Positions 1 through 10,628 of a DNA stretch of 64,000 nucleotides are shown one piece after another (positions within the stretch are counted from its first letter, which is position 1; the number at the start of each line of letters is the position of its first letter). The DNA lies in assembly GCA_934047225.1 (NCBI GenBank), contig OW203997.1:6930417-6994416 (forward strand), in the 5' to 3' direction. The notes below the pieces were generated by a model. The model was not told where the DNA came from. It saw only the letters and a program-made list of their open reading frames with translations, and searched no databases. The position numbers and the translations under genes are program-made. The stretch comes from Ypsolopha sequella (Eukaryota; Arthropoda; Insecta; Lepidoptera; Ypsolophidae).

Positions 1-290
1 TGTAGTTCTACCCTCGATTTTGTTTTTGTGTTTTATAAGCTAAGTTGATCAATGTTATTTAAGTAGCTAGGAGACAGTCAGTTGAAATAATGTTATTAGA
101 AGAATCTTGAAACTGAGTGTACATAAAAACCTCAAAAGTTTTCCGATACACTCTTATGTATAATGTATATATATATTTTTTATAAAAATAAATAAATAAA
201 ATTAAAATTTAGGTAATAATAGGTTGACCATCTAAAAAATACTAGATGAGCAGCTAAATTAGCTAAAAATGATGCCTACTTGGCATCAAC

Positions 291-311
291 TAGGTTAGGT
301 TAGGTTAGGTT
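291..311 (+). repeat. Short (TTAGG)n-type tract
   Basis: Four tandem copies of TAGGT, a permutation of TTAGG, the usual insect telomere repeat. At about 20 bp it is an ordinary interstitial tract of a kind common in insect genomes, and the flanks show nothing telomeric. Confidence 0.8.
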
Positions 312-489
312 TAAACATAATATTTTTGATGTCCATTTAGTAATTTTGATGCCGATTTTTGTATTTTTCGACGGTCAGTTATTTATAACCTTTAAAAATT
401 TATAATTTACTCGTTTTTAGTTCAGAGAACACTTTGAAGGTTTGTACGTCCTACTCAGCGTGTTGTCAGATTGTAGACGGTGATGATGG

Positions 490-602
490 TAATGGGACAA
501 CTGGAACCAAAATACTAGTATCACTTGTCCCATGGGACTACTGCAACGAAATCGTGTCAGTTGTCCCATCATGGGACAACACAATGGGACAAGTGGGACA
601 GA
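490..602. repeat. Cluster of TGGGACAA words in both orientations
   Basis: The word TGGGACAA or its complement TTGTCCCA recurs about six times in roughly 110 bp, including the close pair TTGTCCCATCATGGGACAA. No tandem period is kept. Function is unknown. Confidence 0.6.
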
Positions 603-1109
603 CAGGGTAAACCCATAGGAAATGGCTATCTCCTCTATGGGTAAATCAGAATAGAACGCAAATAAAAATAGTGTACGGACGCCAGCATGACATACTACCT
701 ATTGGTAGTTTTTATTGCAGCGTCATCTGCAATTTAACAAAAATAGGGAACTTGTACTGCCGACGACTGTACACTTGTTTGACTGTTTAATTGACCCCTC
801 TCTAACGTGCTTGGGAATAATTTCAGCATCATTGAAAATTCGATTTGTATTTCAGAAGGTACTTCGCCTACACTAAAGTTTGTTAGTACAAGCATTTCCC
901 ATTATTCCGGGACATTATCGCCGATTCCCATTTCCTCTCGTATATTACTGAACCGATTTGCATAATACACTTTTCATTGGAAATTAGGCGGCACGGCGCC
1001 ATTTTCTACGATATTAATTTTATGATTTATTTCTGTTGAGCGAGCCCCGTTGTGTACGGGTGCTACATATTGTGCAAATAATCGCTTTAAAATTATGTGT
1101 ATAGTAAAA

Positions 1110-1545
1110 GAATGAATGAATGAATGAATGAATAAACACGTTATTGCACAGAAAAATGAAAACAAAACACAGAATACAGAATAATAAAAGGCAAGGGCGG
1201 ACTTATTCCTTAAAGAAATTTCTTCCAGTCAACCTATGGTGTGGAGAGAGAAAAAAAATTTGCAAGTATCATATTTGTGCAACAAGAAAAATAATCTTCT
1301 TCAAGCCTAATATTTTAATATAATACACTACATACTAATACATACACAAATACACAAATACATACATACAAATAAAGTAGCATAGTCAGTCTAGTCAGAG
1401 AGATGAAAGGTAATAATTTTTCAGGTTAAATCTAAAAGAGGACACAGAAGGAAGATTTCTGAGGGTTTGCGGAAGTTCATTCCAAAGCCGAACTGCATTG
1501 ACCGTAAATGATTTAGAAAAACGAAAAAAGATGATTCGTTATAAT
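1110..1545 (-). mobile_element. 3' fragment of a non-LTR retrotransposon (tentative)
   Basis: Read on the minus strand, this ends in a short simple-repeat tail ((GAAT)n on the plus strand, 1110-1134), as many LINE 3' ends do. The sequence around 1195-1250 resembles the 3' region of lepidopteran LINEs as I remember them. No open frame remains. Family and 5' limit are uncertain. Confidence 0.35.
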
Positions 1546-1550
1546 TTTTA

Positions 1551-2182
1551 GGGTTCCGTAGTACCTAAAAGATACAAAAGGAACCTTTATGGTGAGACTC
1601 CGTTGTCCGTCCGTCCGTTGTCAGACTCATAACTTTAGCACCATTAAAGATAAAATTTGGCACAAAAATAGCAATAATTTGCCCACACATCACGGTGTAT
1701 AAAAATATGAAAAATTTTAAACTGTTCAAAATATTTACAATATTTGTATTAAATTGTAGATATTAAAAAGATGATTGTAAAAATATATACTTTTACTACA
1801 TTTAATGGCACTGGTTTCGAGAAATCGTGAAATAACCACAAAAATATGTATGTCCCCCCCCTTATTTTCGAAACTGGTAGACCTAAAAATATGAAAAAAA
1901 TGACGATTATAGACCATTACTGGCCAATTACAGGAAAACTATCGCAATTAAAAAAAAAAAAAAAAATATATTATTTTTATTTTTATTAAATTACAATATC
2001 GATAAACAATTGTAGGTATTAAAAACTTGATTGTAAAAATATATAATTTGGCTATATTTAATTGCGTCTATTTCGACAAATCCTTGAAAAACCATAAAAA
2101 AATGTCTTATTTCCAAAACTAGTAAAACGAAAAATATGAAAAAAATCGTACGCGAGTCTGACTCGCACTTGGCCGTTTTTTT
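1551..2182 (+). mobile_element. GTTCCGTA-type dispersed repeat, long copy
   Basis: The repeat opens with GGGTTCCGTA followed by TCCGTCCGTCC and closes with a GAGTCTGACTCGCACTTGG-type end and a T run. The same start or end recurs at 6590-6642, 20001-20155, 29978-30096, 30256-30420 and 60883-61605, so it is an interspersed family. The TCCGTCCG and ACTCGCACTTGG words are typical of a common lepidopteran repeat (recalled, not searched). No coding capacity. Confidence 0.55.
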
Positions 2183-2812
2183 CAAGTAGTTTCATAGAAC
2201 ACTCATTATTGTACAGGACTCCTGAAAAACTAGTTTGGCCTAGGCCGGCAACATGGCCGGTACAGTGGAACAAAGCTCTGTTGGTGCGTAGATTGGTCGT
2301 GGTCTAAATCGGAACTAACGCTGCTATCCTATGCCTTGTCACTGTCATCCACGCGCCAATAGATCCTTGTCACTGCGATATAGTCATCATAATATAGCTG
2401 TCACTATGTATAATTATAATTATGAACCCGAGTGAACAAATTAATGCGAACGAATGAATGAGAAATGTTTGTACAATCGAGTAATTTTGCGATTGTAGCG
2501 CTCCCATAGAAATTACTTTTTCGTTTGAAATGGTCTATGTTAGTTCCATAAATTCAAAACGAAGTCAGGGCAACAACAATGGCCAGATTATTACTGGCCT
2601 CAGTCCGTTGAAGGCGTAGATTTCCTTTACGTTTTCTTTTAGGAACGTGACCTTTACATTCATGTGAAAGTAAAAGAAAAGGATCATTAGTCATATGCAC
2701 CTAAGGAACATTTTAGATTGTCCTCTGGCCGGTTGCGTTCCATATTGCCTTGCATGTTTGACCGTTGGAATGTCGAACGCGGAAGAATATTGAAACATGA
2801 ATTCAGCCGGTG
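2183..2812. other. No gene seen
   Basis: Mixed-composition sequence without an open frame of note or a recognised repeat. Confidence 0.4.
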
Positions 2813-2917
2813 TAGTTGAATCACAAGTGCGAGGAGCGTGACACGATGTATTTGCGATTAAACATAGTTCTGTGGATTAAACAGTACGTCACGCTCCTTG
2901 CACATGTGATTCAACTA
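2813..2917. repeat. Foldback sequence, about 30-bp arms
   Basis: The arm at about 2815-2842 (GTTGAATCACAAGTGCGAGG...) is nearly the reverse complement of 2888-2915 (...GCACATGTGATTCAAC), around a 45-base loop. Probably a small foldback transposon remnant. No target duplication was identified. Confidence 0.6.
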
Positions 2918-2971
2918 GTGGCGTCGCGCGCGATTAAACACTATGCTACGCCGCGCCGCCAGGGCTCCCTA

Positions 2972-3197
2972 ACCCCCGGTTTCTGAAAGGCCAATCAAAG
3001 TTAACAGTAGATTAAAAAAACTTTAACCGCATATAACGGTGAAAATAAAGCATATATGAAGTCTGAATAGTGATGAATCAATAATTAACTTAGTTAATTT
3101 TTGATTCCAATGTAAAATTCCCACTTTTTCTGGCTTAATCCGCAGATAATATTTTTTTAATCTGCTGTTAACATTGATTGGCCTTTCAGAAACCGGG
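2972..3197. mobile_element. MITE with about 46-bp terminal inverted repeats
   Basis: The ends CCCGGTTTCTGAAAGGCC and GGCCTTTCAGAAACCGGG are inverted. The match continues for about 46 bp with about two mismatches, ending in a poly-A/poly-T stretch. TA dinucleotides flank both sides (2970-2971 and 3198-3199), which would fit a Tc1/mariner-type target, but TA is too short to be decisive in AT-rich DNA. Confidence 0.65.
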
Positions 3198-3839
3198 TAT
3201 AAGTCTGTTTTCCCGCGAAACTTGAACAATTTGTGCCCCTAGATAATGTATACATAGGGCGTATCACACTCATATATTAAAATGTATTGTATACTTTATA
3301 TAAAGGCACCAACTGTACATTAAGGTCAAACTGACACAACAATACTCCTCTATGCATATAAAAATAAAATACAAAAGTTAAGAAAGCATCTCCACGTCTA
3401 GTCTTTCAAAATGACAAAATGTAACAAAGAAGGTAATAAAGAACGGAAGGAAAAGTCTCGTGTTTGAAGGACTAAATAATCAAATTGTGGAGTTAGGTAG
3501 TTCCTTCGAGTAACGTGAAGTTTTAATGACATGACTCGCTTTCTGTTACTTGAAGAAATTCAAGAAATTACTGAAAACTGGCGATAACAATCTTTTTAAG
3601 GGGCAGGGAGCCGGCAACAACCTTGAGTCAACCTGTGTCGGTATAAATATTGACAGAAACTATATTGAAATAACGTTCATATATCAGCGCGCACTGCATT
3701 ACAACGTCGTTGGATTTCTGGATAGCGCAAAATAGAAGAAAATAATACTTTTCGCATGAACACGATGGACGGAAAAAAATTCCATAAATAGTTTTTCTAA
3801 GCAATATTTGCTTTGTATTTTAATGCAAAAACCATACAA
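3198..3839. other. No gene seen
   Basis: AT-rich. The short open frame at 3550-3735 has no recognisable motif and no coding support. Confidence 0.4.
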
Positions 3840-4231
3840 TAGTAGTTTATGCTACTAGGGCGAAAAGGAATACATCACGAGGACGATTTAAAACACGAGC
3901 GTAGCGAGTATTTTAAACGTAACCGAGTAATTTATTGCTTTTACGCCCGTGTATCATACTACGTTTTTCAATGCATAGTGTGAGGAAATGAAAACAAATA
4001 TAATCTTGTGAACTTTCAATTATGATTGGCTCAAAAGGATTGGATCCAGAGCCGTTAAACAGTGGAAAAAAAAGTATAACATCTATGGTACACAGGAAAG
4101 GCTGCAGGTTAGCCAACCATTGCAAACAAATTAAAAAAATAATAATAATAAAGCCCTAGGGCAAAATAATCGACTTTCTGTTCGGTTTCGATGCATAAAA
4201 AGTGGGCCTTTACGAGCACATGCATTGAAAA
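3840..4231 (+). mobile_element. Family A hairpin repeat, copy 1 (full length)
   Basis: About 390 bp, present six times in the window. It starts TAGTAGTTTATGCTAC and ends in GCATTGAAAA. The first 120 bp fold: GGGCGAAAAGGAATA pairs with the later TATTGCTTTTACGCCC, and an inner stem GCGTAGCGAGT-type sequence lies in ACACGAGCGTAGCGAGT. The second half begins TTTTTCAATGCA, the inverse of the GCATTGAAAA end. No protein is encoded. Copies 1 and 6 are the most alike. Superfamily unknown. Confidence 0.7.
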
Positions 4232-4586
4232 TACCATTAGTGGTTTCAAAGAAAGATTCAATTTTACTTAATTTTAGTCTAAAATTAACTTGTTTTTTAT
4301 AGTTTAAAACTAACAATAACTATCTATTTTTCATATTTTTTAAACATACCGTTTAAGAGAAATAACTTTCTCAAAAACAGCCCCTGACTCTTTCCGTCTT
4401 GCTCTGAGAAATGCAATTTTTTGTCATCTAGTTTGACATACCAGAATAAAATCCTTATCCTTTAAAAATAAAGGATATGTAGATAGTTAAAAATACTAGC
4501 AGTAGAATATAAAAAGTAGCTTGATGTACAAACAAAATTGCAAAATATACCTTCCAAATATTTTTTCCAACATGAAAACTTAGTCC
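4232..4586. other. No gene seen
   Basis: AT-rich spacer between family A copy 1 and the Harbinger-like MITE, with no recognised feature. Confidence 0.4.
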
Positions 4587-4589
4587 TTA

Positions 4590-4946
4590 CAGGTCGGCCA
4601 CAGCTTCAGGCTTTGAGAGGCACGCCAAGCGGTTCGTCTTGCGATGGAGCCAGCGGAGAGAACAAATGTATGAAGTTGTATAGAGCCGGCCAGGGGTCGC
4701 CGCTCACGCGTCTTGTCCGGCTTCGAGTGACTTGCGCTCTCGGGACGGCGGTGTGCAGGGAGGCAGGCGTTTGAAACAGTGATCGAGCGCACAGGATGAA
4801 CCTAGTGTCGAGCGCTTTGAGCGATTTGAGCATCCGATGCGGTGGAAGGCGCCGACGGGTGTGCTGGCAGGGCAAAGCCCGTCGCAAAAACCGCCTGGAA
4901 GCGCAGCAAGAAGCGCCGCCAGAAGCCTGAAGCTGTGGCCCCGGCG
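4590..4946 (+). mobile_element. PIF/Harbinger-like MITE, copy 1
   Basis: A GC-rich 357-bp block in AT-rich DNA. Terminal inverted repeats are GGCCACAGCTTCAGGCTT at the left and AAGCCTGAAGCTGTGGCC at the right. A 3-bp TTA direct repeat lies immediately outside (4587-4589 and 4947-4949), the target-duplication type of PIF/Harbinger elements. A second copy in the opposite orientation lies at 33494-33846. Open frames of up to 126 codons inside are by-products of GC-rich non-coding sequence. Confidence 0.75.
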
Positions 4947-4949
4947 TTA

Positions 4950-6224
4950 GATCGACACAACCACTTTCTTTTAAATAAGGGTACATATGGGTATAAAGTT
5001 TTACCGGATTACTGTTTTGATTTGAGGAGTATTTTTAAAATACTCTCAATAAAAATACAACACGCAATAGTATTTTGTGCAACTGTAACATAATGTGAGA
5101 CATTGAGACACGAATGCTTGTTTACGAAATGAACGAAGTAAGTAGCTCAAGAAATTAAGACATACCGTTATTGCTTGTGATTGGTTAACTATAATCTCAT
5201 CATATTTTATTTATTTTAGTTGATAGAGTCGATATCTTGGACGAAAGTCGATATCAATAACAAATATTAACAACATATTAATCATGCAAACATTACATTA
5301 AAAAAAAACTTTATTATAATAACAGTGTTACTAGCAGCTTGAATCAATTTGCGATATTATATAAAAGTTAAACAACAGCTCCGGGCCACAAATTTAATGA
5401 ATTAGCTCCTGAATTAATTACAGAGATGCTTGAATGTTAAACGGAATAATAAACGAGAAGGAACATCGTTGTCAAAACTAAATTGAGAATCCATTTTACA
5501 ATCAAACTTTTTTATCATATCCTATCAAAAAAGAAAAAAAAAATACGAGACGGGATACCCGGTTGTAAAGAAGTTCGTTTCATGACTGACGCACACGCTG
5601 AACATCTATACTGCAGTAATATACCTAATACAGACACACAAACACACATGTACGCAAAAGTGTCGTGATTGTCGAAATCTTACTCTTTTCTCGGCCTAGC
5701 TCTCATTCTCCAATGTCTGGAGTGTAGTAAGGAACTTAGTTTCAGTCAAACGACATATACAGTCGAAAGTCACAAGCTATTCACATATAAAGTCACAAGC
5801 TATTCGCGGAAACAAGATCTCGGAGCAACCTGTACCGGTACTCGCCCGTCGCACGAGCACTCGATATGCTCTGCTCCCTGCTCGCTAAAGCGCCAGAGTG
5901 TGATGTGTTTGTAGATGGGATAGGATGTGTGATGAGTGTGTGTAAGAGAATGCTAGCAGAAAGTTTGTAAGTTAGTGCTTAAAATAAAATTATGTATACA
6001 TACAATATTGTAACGATTTGGTCTGTAATTACTGTAATATTATAATATTTCGAATAATAAATAAATGTCTAAATATACATAACCCAATGTTCCTGTTTCC
6101 AGGAACAACCAACCACCCATCCCCGTTTCCACCATATCTTGGTATCAAAGGGGAAAGCCGAGGGAACATGCGCGGAGGGCGGGCCTTTTTCTTCTTTTGC
6201 CCGCCGGCACTTCTTGAGTCCCCC
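4950..6224. other. No gene; one dispersed repeat segment
   Basis: No gene recognised. The part at about 5545-5720 (TCTATACTGCAGTAATATACC, then AAAAGTGTCGT) recurs at about 57670-57830, so it is an interspersed repeat of unknown type. A GC-rich patch at 6165-6215 precedes the partial family A copy. Confidence 0.45.
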
Positions 6225-6452
6225 TAATCTTGTGAACTTAAAATTATGATTGGCTAAAAGGACTGTATCCAGAACCGTTAAACAATGGAAAAAAGTATAA
6301 CGTTTATGGTACACAGAAAAGGTTACAGGTTAGCCAACTACTCGTAAATAAATAAAAAAAATAAATAATAAAGCCCTAGGGCAAAATAATCGACTTTCTG
6401 TTTGGTTTTGATTCATAAAAAGTGGGCCGTTTACGAGCACTTGCATTTAAAA
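6225..6452 (+). mobile_element. Family A repeat, copy 2 (3' part only)
   Basis: Starts at the AATCTTGTGAAC point of the family and runs to the TTGCATTTAAAA end, lacking the first hairpin module. This shows that the two halves of family A can occur separately, by truncation or by separate mobility. Confidence 0.65.
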
Positions 6453-6589
6453 ATATTTATAATAATTATATTTTTGATGCAGAAAGAAATTAATTTGATA
6501 ACAAAACGTAATAAAATAACATTTTCTGAAACATTTATTTCCATTTTCTTCCTGAATAACGCCGATTAAAAAAAGTAGGGGATATTTTT

Positions 6590-6642
6590 ATTTGAACCTC
6601 AAGTCCCGTTTGGCACCCTTCGGGTACGGAACCCTAAAAAGT
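6590..6642 (-). repeat. GTTCCGTA-type repeat fragment
   Basis: Contains TTTGGCACCCTTCGGGTACGG followed by AACCCTAAAAA, the inverted start of the GTTCCGTA family. Only about 50 bp remain. Confidence 0.55.
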
Positions 6643-6776
6643 ATACTAATAATACTCAGAACAATATACATCAATGTTATAATACGATTAACTTCATACC
6701 CAACACAAATTTCCAAAACATATGTTTGTTTCTTTTGTTTATTTACTAGTAAATAAACAAATACATAAAAAAAATA

Positions 6777-6824
6777 ATCGATATATTTTGACCGTATGGG
6801 GTGAAGCCGTCATCAGACAAATGC
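6777..6824 (-). other. Hammerhead-like core sequence
   Basis: On the minus strand this reads GTCTGATGACGG, a possible stem, then CGGTCAAAATATATCG. CTGATGA matches the hammerhead CUGANGA box. The second box is CAAA where GAAA is expected, so if related it is probably inactive. Similar cores occur near 29310 and 56200. Confidence 0.3.
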
Positions 6825-6982
6825 AAAAAAAATATTAACAGATAAGTTAGTTATGTTTAAAAAAAGTATTACGCGTGGTATGTTGATGTTATTTGCTACA
6901 AATTAACAATAACCCAAATATGTTCATAACTCGAAGAAAATTGAACAAATTTTCCATATTTATTGTGACATCTCAAAGCCAC

Positions 6983-7190
6983 CAAGTGGATCACTAGGTA
7001 GCGCAGCGTGGGTACCATGTTCGGTTCCCGGTCACGTCTGCCCAGAATGCGTGAGACGTGTCCCGAATGTCGCCCTTTACGTTAATGAGATTAACGTCTC
7101 CCGGGACAGAGGAATAATGCCTTTTTATTAGCCCGGATAATCCGGTTTTGGATGAAGAATGACAGCTTTTGTAATATTGAATTACAATAA
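6983..7190 (+). mobile_element. Possible tRNA-like SINE remnant
   Basis: A patch with GGTAGCGCAGCGTGG followed about 20 bases later by TGTTCGGTTCCCGG, loosely like tRNA-type A and B boxes, then sequence drifting into AT-rich DNA. No second copy was noticed, so the assignment is weak. Confidence 0.2.
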
Positions 7191-7203
7191 AATGTGATTT
7201 TAA

Positions 7204-7562
7204 TAGTAATTTATGCTACAAGGGCGAAAAGGAATAAATTGTTTTAAACGTAACCGAGTAATTTATTGCTCTTACGCCCGTGTATCATACTACGTTTTTC
7301 AATGCATAGTGTGAGGAAATAAAACAAAATATAATCTTGTGAACTTTAAATTATGATTGGCTCAAAAGGATTGTATCCAGAGCCGTTAAACAGTGGAAAA
7401 AAAGTATAACATTTATGGTACACAGGTAAGGTTGCAGGTTAGCCAACTTCTCGTAAATAAATTAAAAAAATAATCATAATAAAGCCCTAGGGCAAAATAA
7501 TCGACTTTCTGCTCGGTTTTGATACATAAAAAGTGGGCCTTTACGAGCACTTGCATTGAAAA
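7204..7562 (+). mobile_element. Family A repeat, copy 3
   Basis: Starts TAGTAATTTATGCTAC and ends TTGCATTGAAAA. The inner part of the first hairpin (GACGATTTAAAACACGAGCG) is deleted, while the outer stem remains. Confidence 0.7.
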
Positions 7563-8509
7563 CAATATTTTTATAGTAAATTTCACAAAGTGTTTTTATA
7601 CTACCAAAATTAAAAAGCTACACCTTTATTAAAAAAGTTGATCTTTGTAAGTAGTGTTTAGGTGTAAGCGGTTGATATTAAAATAGGAACGCAACTTTAA
7701 AAAAAATAAAGTCATTCAAGTCTGAATCGTTCTTTTTTACTTACATGGCGCTGCGGACAGGATGTCGATCACACTTACATAGGTATGAATAGACATGCCA
7801 CTAAAAGAGCATGCTCAGCTCATTATGAGAACGTATATTACATATATTGATCATTTCCTAAAAAAGTATTGGTAGCCAGCTCGAAAACACGCTATCTTCC
7901 ACCCGCACCTCGGGTGTCTTGCTCAAAAATCAACCGAGTTTAAGCTTATTGAGCATACTCAGTTCTAGCAATGTCTATTAAGGCGAGGGTATCCGGAGAA
8001 ATCGGTTATGCTCCAACGGTTTCATTTTACACTTGACTATCCTGCTCAGTGGAAGCGGGCTGCTTTGAAATCTCGCGATTACAAAGTGTTTTTATTTATT
8101 ATTTTGGAATGAGAAGGATGGGTTTTTAATATGTCGGCCATTTTATATTTCATTTCGTACCACGTTTATTTTGGTATAAGCCGTATAAGTTTCATTGTCC
8201 AAAACCTAATATAATTCAAATAAAATTATTAGTTTTGGCCTATCTTTGCCATGCTATTAGATGCAGGAACATGTAAGTAATCGCGTATGGAACGGCCGAA
8301 GTATTAAAATCAAATTAATAAAACTGACATATGTTTTTTTCGAAATTGTATTATTACAGTTTCACGGTTTATAATGAGCTTAAAAAAGACAAATTGGGGA
8401 ACCAACCCCAACATAGATAGCATGTCTATTCCTGGTTTTACCTATATCCAGCTTGGATGTTAGAATATTAACACCCTATATGTATCTCGCAGGCGTTAAG
8501 GAAATCGTG
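7563..8509. other. No gene seen
   Basis: Left flank of the DIRS element. AT-rich, with no open frame or repeat I can assign. Confidence 0.4.
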
Positions 8510-8530
8510 TATTAAACCCACTGTACCGTT

Positions 8531-8702
8531 ATTCGAAGCCCAATAAAAACATGAGAGAAGCATTGCTTGTTTCCGGAACAAAAAAGCCGTGCATTTCCGG
8601 TTCCGTCATGATCTTGTCATTATACCTGTCTTTTTAGCATCGTTTCCGCCTCCCGCCCAACCACCGGCAGTTTAGTTTTGTAGTCTAAATTTTTCATCAT
8701 TG
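8531..8702 (+). repeat. Left inverted terminal repeat of the DIRS element
   Basis: Begins ATTCGAAGCCCAATAAAAAC and matches the reverse complement of 17943-18114 over 172 bp with no difference found by eye. The 21 bases outside it (8510-8530) are not in the right copy but are matched by the internal complementary region, the asymmetric edge expected of DIRS elements. Confidence 0.9.
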
Positions 8703-9049
8703 GCGTTGTGTTTCCGACAGAGGCGGTCGTCTGTTAAATACTAGCGAACGGGCCGCCATTTTTGGAATTTTGTCGTGCTATTACCTACACGTGTTGAATT
8801 TATTAAGTGGAAAATAATTTCAAGGTAAAATCTTCGAAATTGGTAAGTCTTTACCCCGTTTATACATTCGTTAAAGCTTTGGGCAATTACCTAAAAGGAA
8901 TTGCTGAATCTTTGCACGTCTACTTTGGATTCAGCAAAAATATTTTTATTTTGTCCACTTTTCTTGTCCGGCATTACTCATGGTTTTTTAATAAAAAATT
9001 ACGTTATTTATACGAGTTAACGGTGTTACCGTTCGGTTACAGTATAAAC

Positions 9050-10264
9050 ATGAGTAATGTAATTCCGTCTGGGAGTGGAGAAGCAAACGACGACGGGCAT
9101 CCAGAGGAACCACCACCGAAGAGACCACACAAGCGAGCGAGGTCGTCCAGCAGCAGCAGCACGACCAGCTCCACCTCGAGCTCTTCCAGCTCGGGAGGGG
9201 CGCGCCGTCGCAGGAGGAACAAGCGTAAGAAGCGCCAGGAAAAACGCAAGTTTGATCATTTATTTAATGAAATTTACAACCTAAAACGACAGTTACATGC
9301 TGGGTCAAGCCATAGTGTTCATGAATCTATTGCGGACAGTGGCAATAAGGATGATCACATTGATTTAAATGCTAGCGATGAATTATTTGAGAACGAGGCC
9401 CATGTCGAACCCGTTATTAGCCTGTCGATCGCTACTAAAACAAAAGAACCGGCTGTACCTCTTGCGTCGTCCGAGATGTTGCAACAGCTCAATGAGCTGC
9501 AGCGTTTCGATAATGATGACTGGAATAACGTTCGATACGCGGACGTGCAGAAATCATGTGTTTTGACACCTGGCTTTACGGATTTGGATCCCAACGAAGA
9601 GGTTAGACGTTACGATGTTTCAAAAACCAATTGTAACATGGAAAAAGCTTTTGCGGGCATTACCTGTGCCTTGTTAAAACAGCGAGATTTGCTACAAAAT
9701 GAAATGCAACGTTTTCTGACCTGGGCTCGTCAAGCTAATGATCTTAATTACAGCGAAGTATATGCAAAGTTGACAGAGGTTTTTTCACAAGGTGAGTATT
9801 TCAAGGCATCAAGCGATACAATTCAACTAGTATGTGGACACAGAGCCGAACTTATTCAGCACAGGAGGGAAGCCATACTGGCCTCTGTCAAAGATCCCTA
9901 TTACAAAAATGTGTTTCGCAAAATACCCCCAACATGCTCGAATCTTTTCAATGCTGAGAAATTTAGTGCTGTGCTGGAAAAGGCTGGAGGAGTGAAGAAT
10001 GTGTTCTGGCCTAAAGATAGGGATCGTATTACCTCTGCTCCGCAGACCGATCCCAAGACGTCTTTCCTAGCTCCAGGGCAGACGAAGTTTGCGAATCAAG
10101 CATCACGTGGTAAGTACGACTCGCGTAAAAAACCGAGTAGTAATTTTCGAGGGCGAGGAAATAAGAATCCAAGCTCCAGAGGCCGCGATAATTCGCATAG
10201 AGGAGCTCGACACCACTCGCCTACATCCCACCGGGATAAGAGAGGTCGTTCACACAAATATTGA
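9050..10264 (+). CDS. DIRS ORF1, gag-like protein (404 aa)
   Basis: The first ORF of the DIRS element, presumed to package its RNA. I start at the ATG at 9050 (MSNVIPSGSG). The open frame reaches back to 8807 but only through a GTG codon. Residues about 20-70 are low-complexity: proline, then lysine/arginine, a long serine/threonine run and an RRRRRNKRKKRQEKRK-like basic stretch that may bind RNA or act as a nuclear signal. The middle is acidic to neutral without a recognised domain. The C-terminus is rich in Arg, Gly, Ser and His (FRGRGNKN, RGARHHSP). There is no CCHC zinc knuckle, which is common for DIRS gag. Its end overlaps the RT frame by up to 176 nt. The frame is intact. Confidence 0.75.
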   Translation: MSNVIPSGSGEANDDGHPEEPPPKRPHKRARSSSSSSTTSSTSSSSSSGGARRRRRNKRKKRQEKRKFDHLFNEIYNLKRQLHAGSSHSVHESIADSGNKDDHIDLNASDELFENEAHVEPVISLSIATKTKEPAVPLASSEMLQQLNELQRFDNDDWNNVRYADVQKSCVLTPGFTDLDPNEEVRRYDVSKTNCNMEKAFAGITCALLKQRDLLQNEMQRFLTWARQANDLNYSEVYAKLTEVFSQGEYFKASSDTIQLVCGHRAELIQHRREAILASVKDPYYKNVFRKIPPTCSNLFNAEKFSAVLEKAGGVKNVFWPKDRDRITSAPQTDPKTSFLAPGQTKFANQASRGKYDSRKKPSSNFRGRGNKNPSSRGRDNSHRGARHHSPTSHRDKRGRSHKY

Positions 10265-10628
10265 CTCAAACAAGACGTTTCGTGCCGGACAGCTCGGTCT
10301 GTACTACAGCCACTGGGAACAGCTTGGGGCTCCGCCTTACATTCTCAATATAATAAAAGGTTATCGCATACCGTTCAAAAGGAAGCCGCCGCTTTGTCCA
10401 CCGAACTACAGCAAAAGCAACACCTTAGTCTCCAAAGAAATGTCAGAGGTCATAAACAAAATGCGAGTTCAAAATGTATTGAGGGTAGCCAAAAACTCAC
10501 CGAGTTTTGTGTCTACAATATTCCTCCGACCCAAGAGCGACGGTACTTCAAGACCCATTTTCAATCTCAAGAACTTGAACCAGTTTGTTCACACCGACAA
10601 ATTTCGACTGGTAAACGTGCACAGTGTG
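10089..10628 (+). pseudogene. DIRS RT, N-terminal part (interrupted)
   Basis: The beginning of the DIRS polymerase: the 'fingers' of reverse transcriptase are recognisable in FVSTIFLRPKSDGTSRPIFN and LKNLNQFVHTDKFRLVNV. The frame overlaps the end of ORF1 and has no obvious ATG at its head, so it may be expressed by frameshift or re-initiation. The frame ends inside the inserted BEL LTR three codons after the junction. The rest of RT resumes in the same reading phase at 15066 after the GTGTG target duplication. Confidence 0.85.

Larger units (their letters stand above)
1..1109. other. AT-rich sequence without a gene
   Basis: No coding region or RNA gene was recognised. Apart from the two short repeats listed separately (291-311 and 490-602) I see only unique-looking AT-rich DNA. 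Confidence 0.5.

Noticed and set aside
291..311. A telomere or telomere-fusion site
   Set aside because: Only about four units. Such tracts are frequent by chance and slippage in insects.
3913..4125. 70-codon frame (MQWLANLQPFL...) shared by 3913-4125, 55401-55613 and partly 18601
   Set aside because: Shared because family A copies are similar. Substitutions show no codon pattern, and other copies have the frame broken.
4606..4986. 126-codon Arg/Ala-rich frame
   Set aside because: Overlaps the GC-rich Harbinger-like MITE and its flank. High GC lowers stop frequency, and the second copy does not keep the frame.
8807..9049. N-terminal extension of the DIRS gag-like ORF
   Set aside because: It begins with GTG and has no family-like sequence. 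The ATG at 9050 is the first real start.
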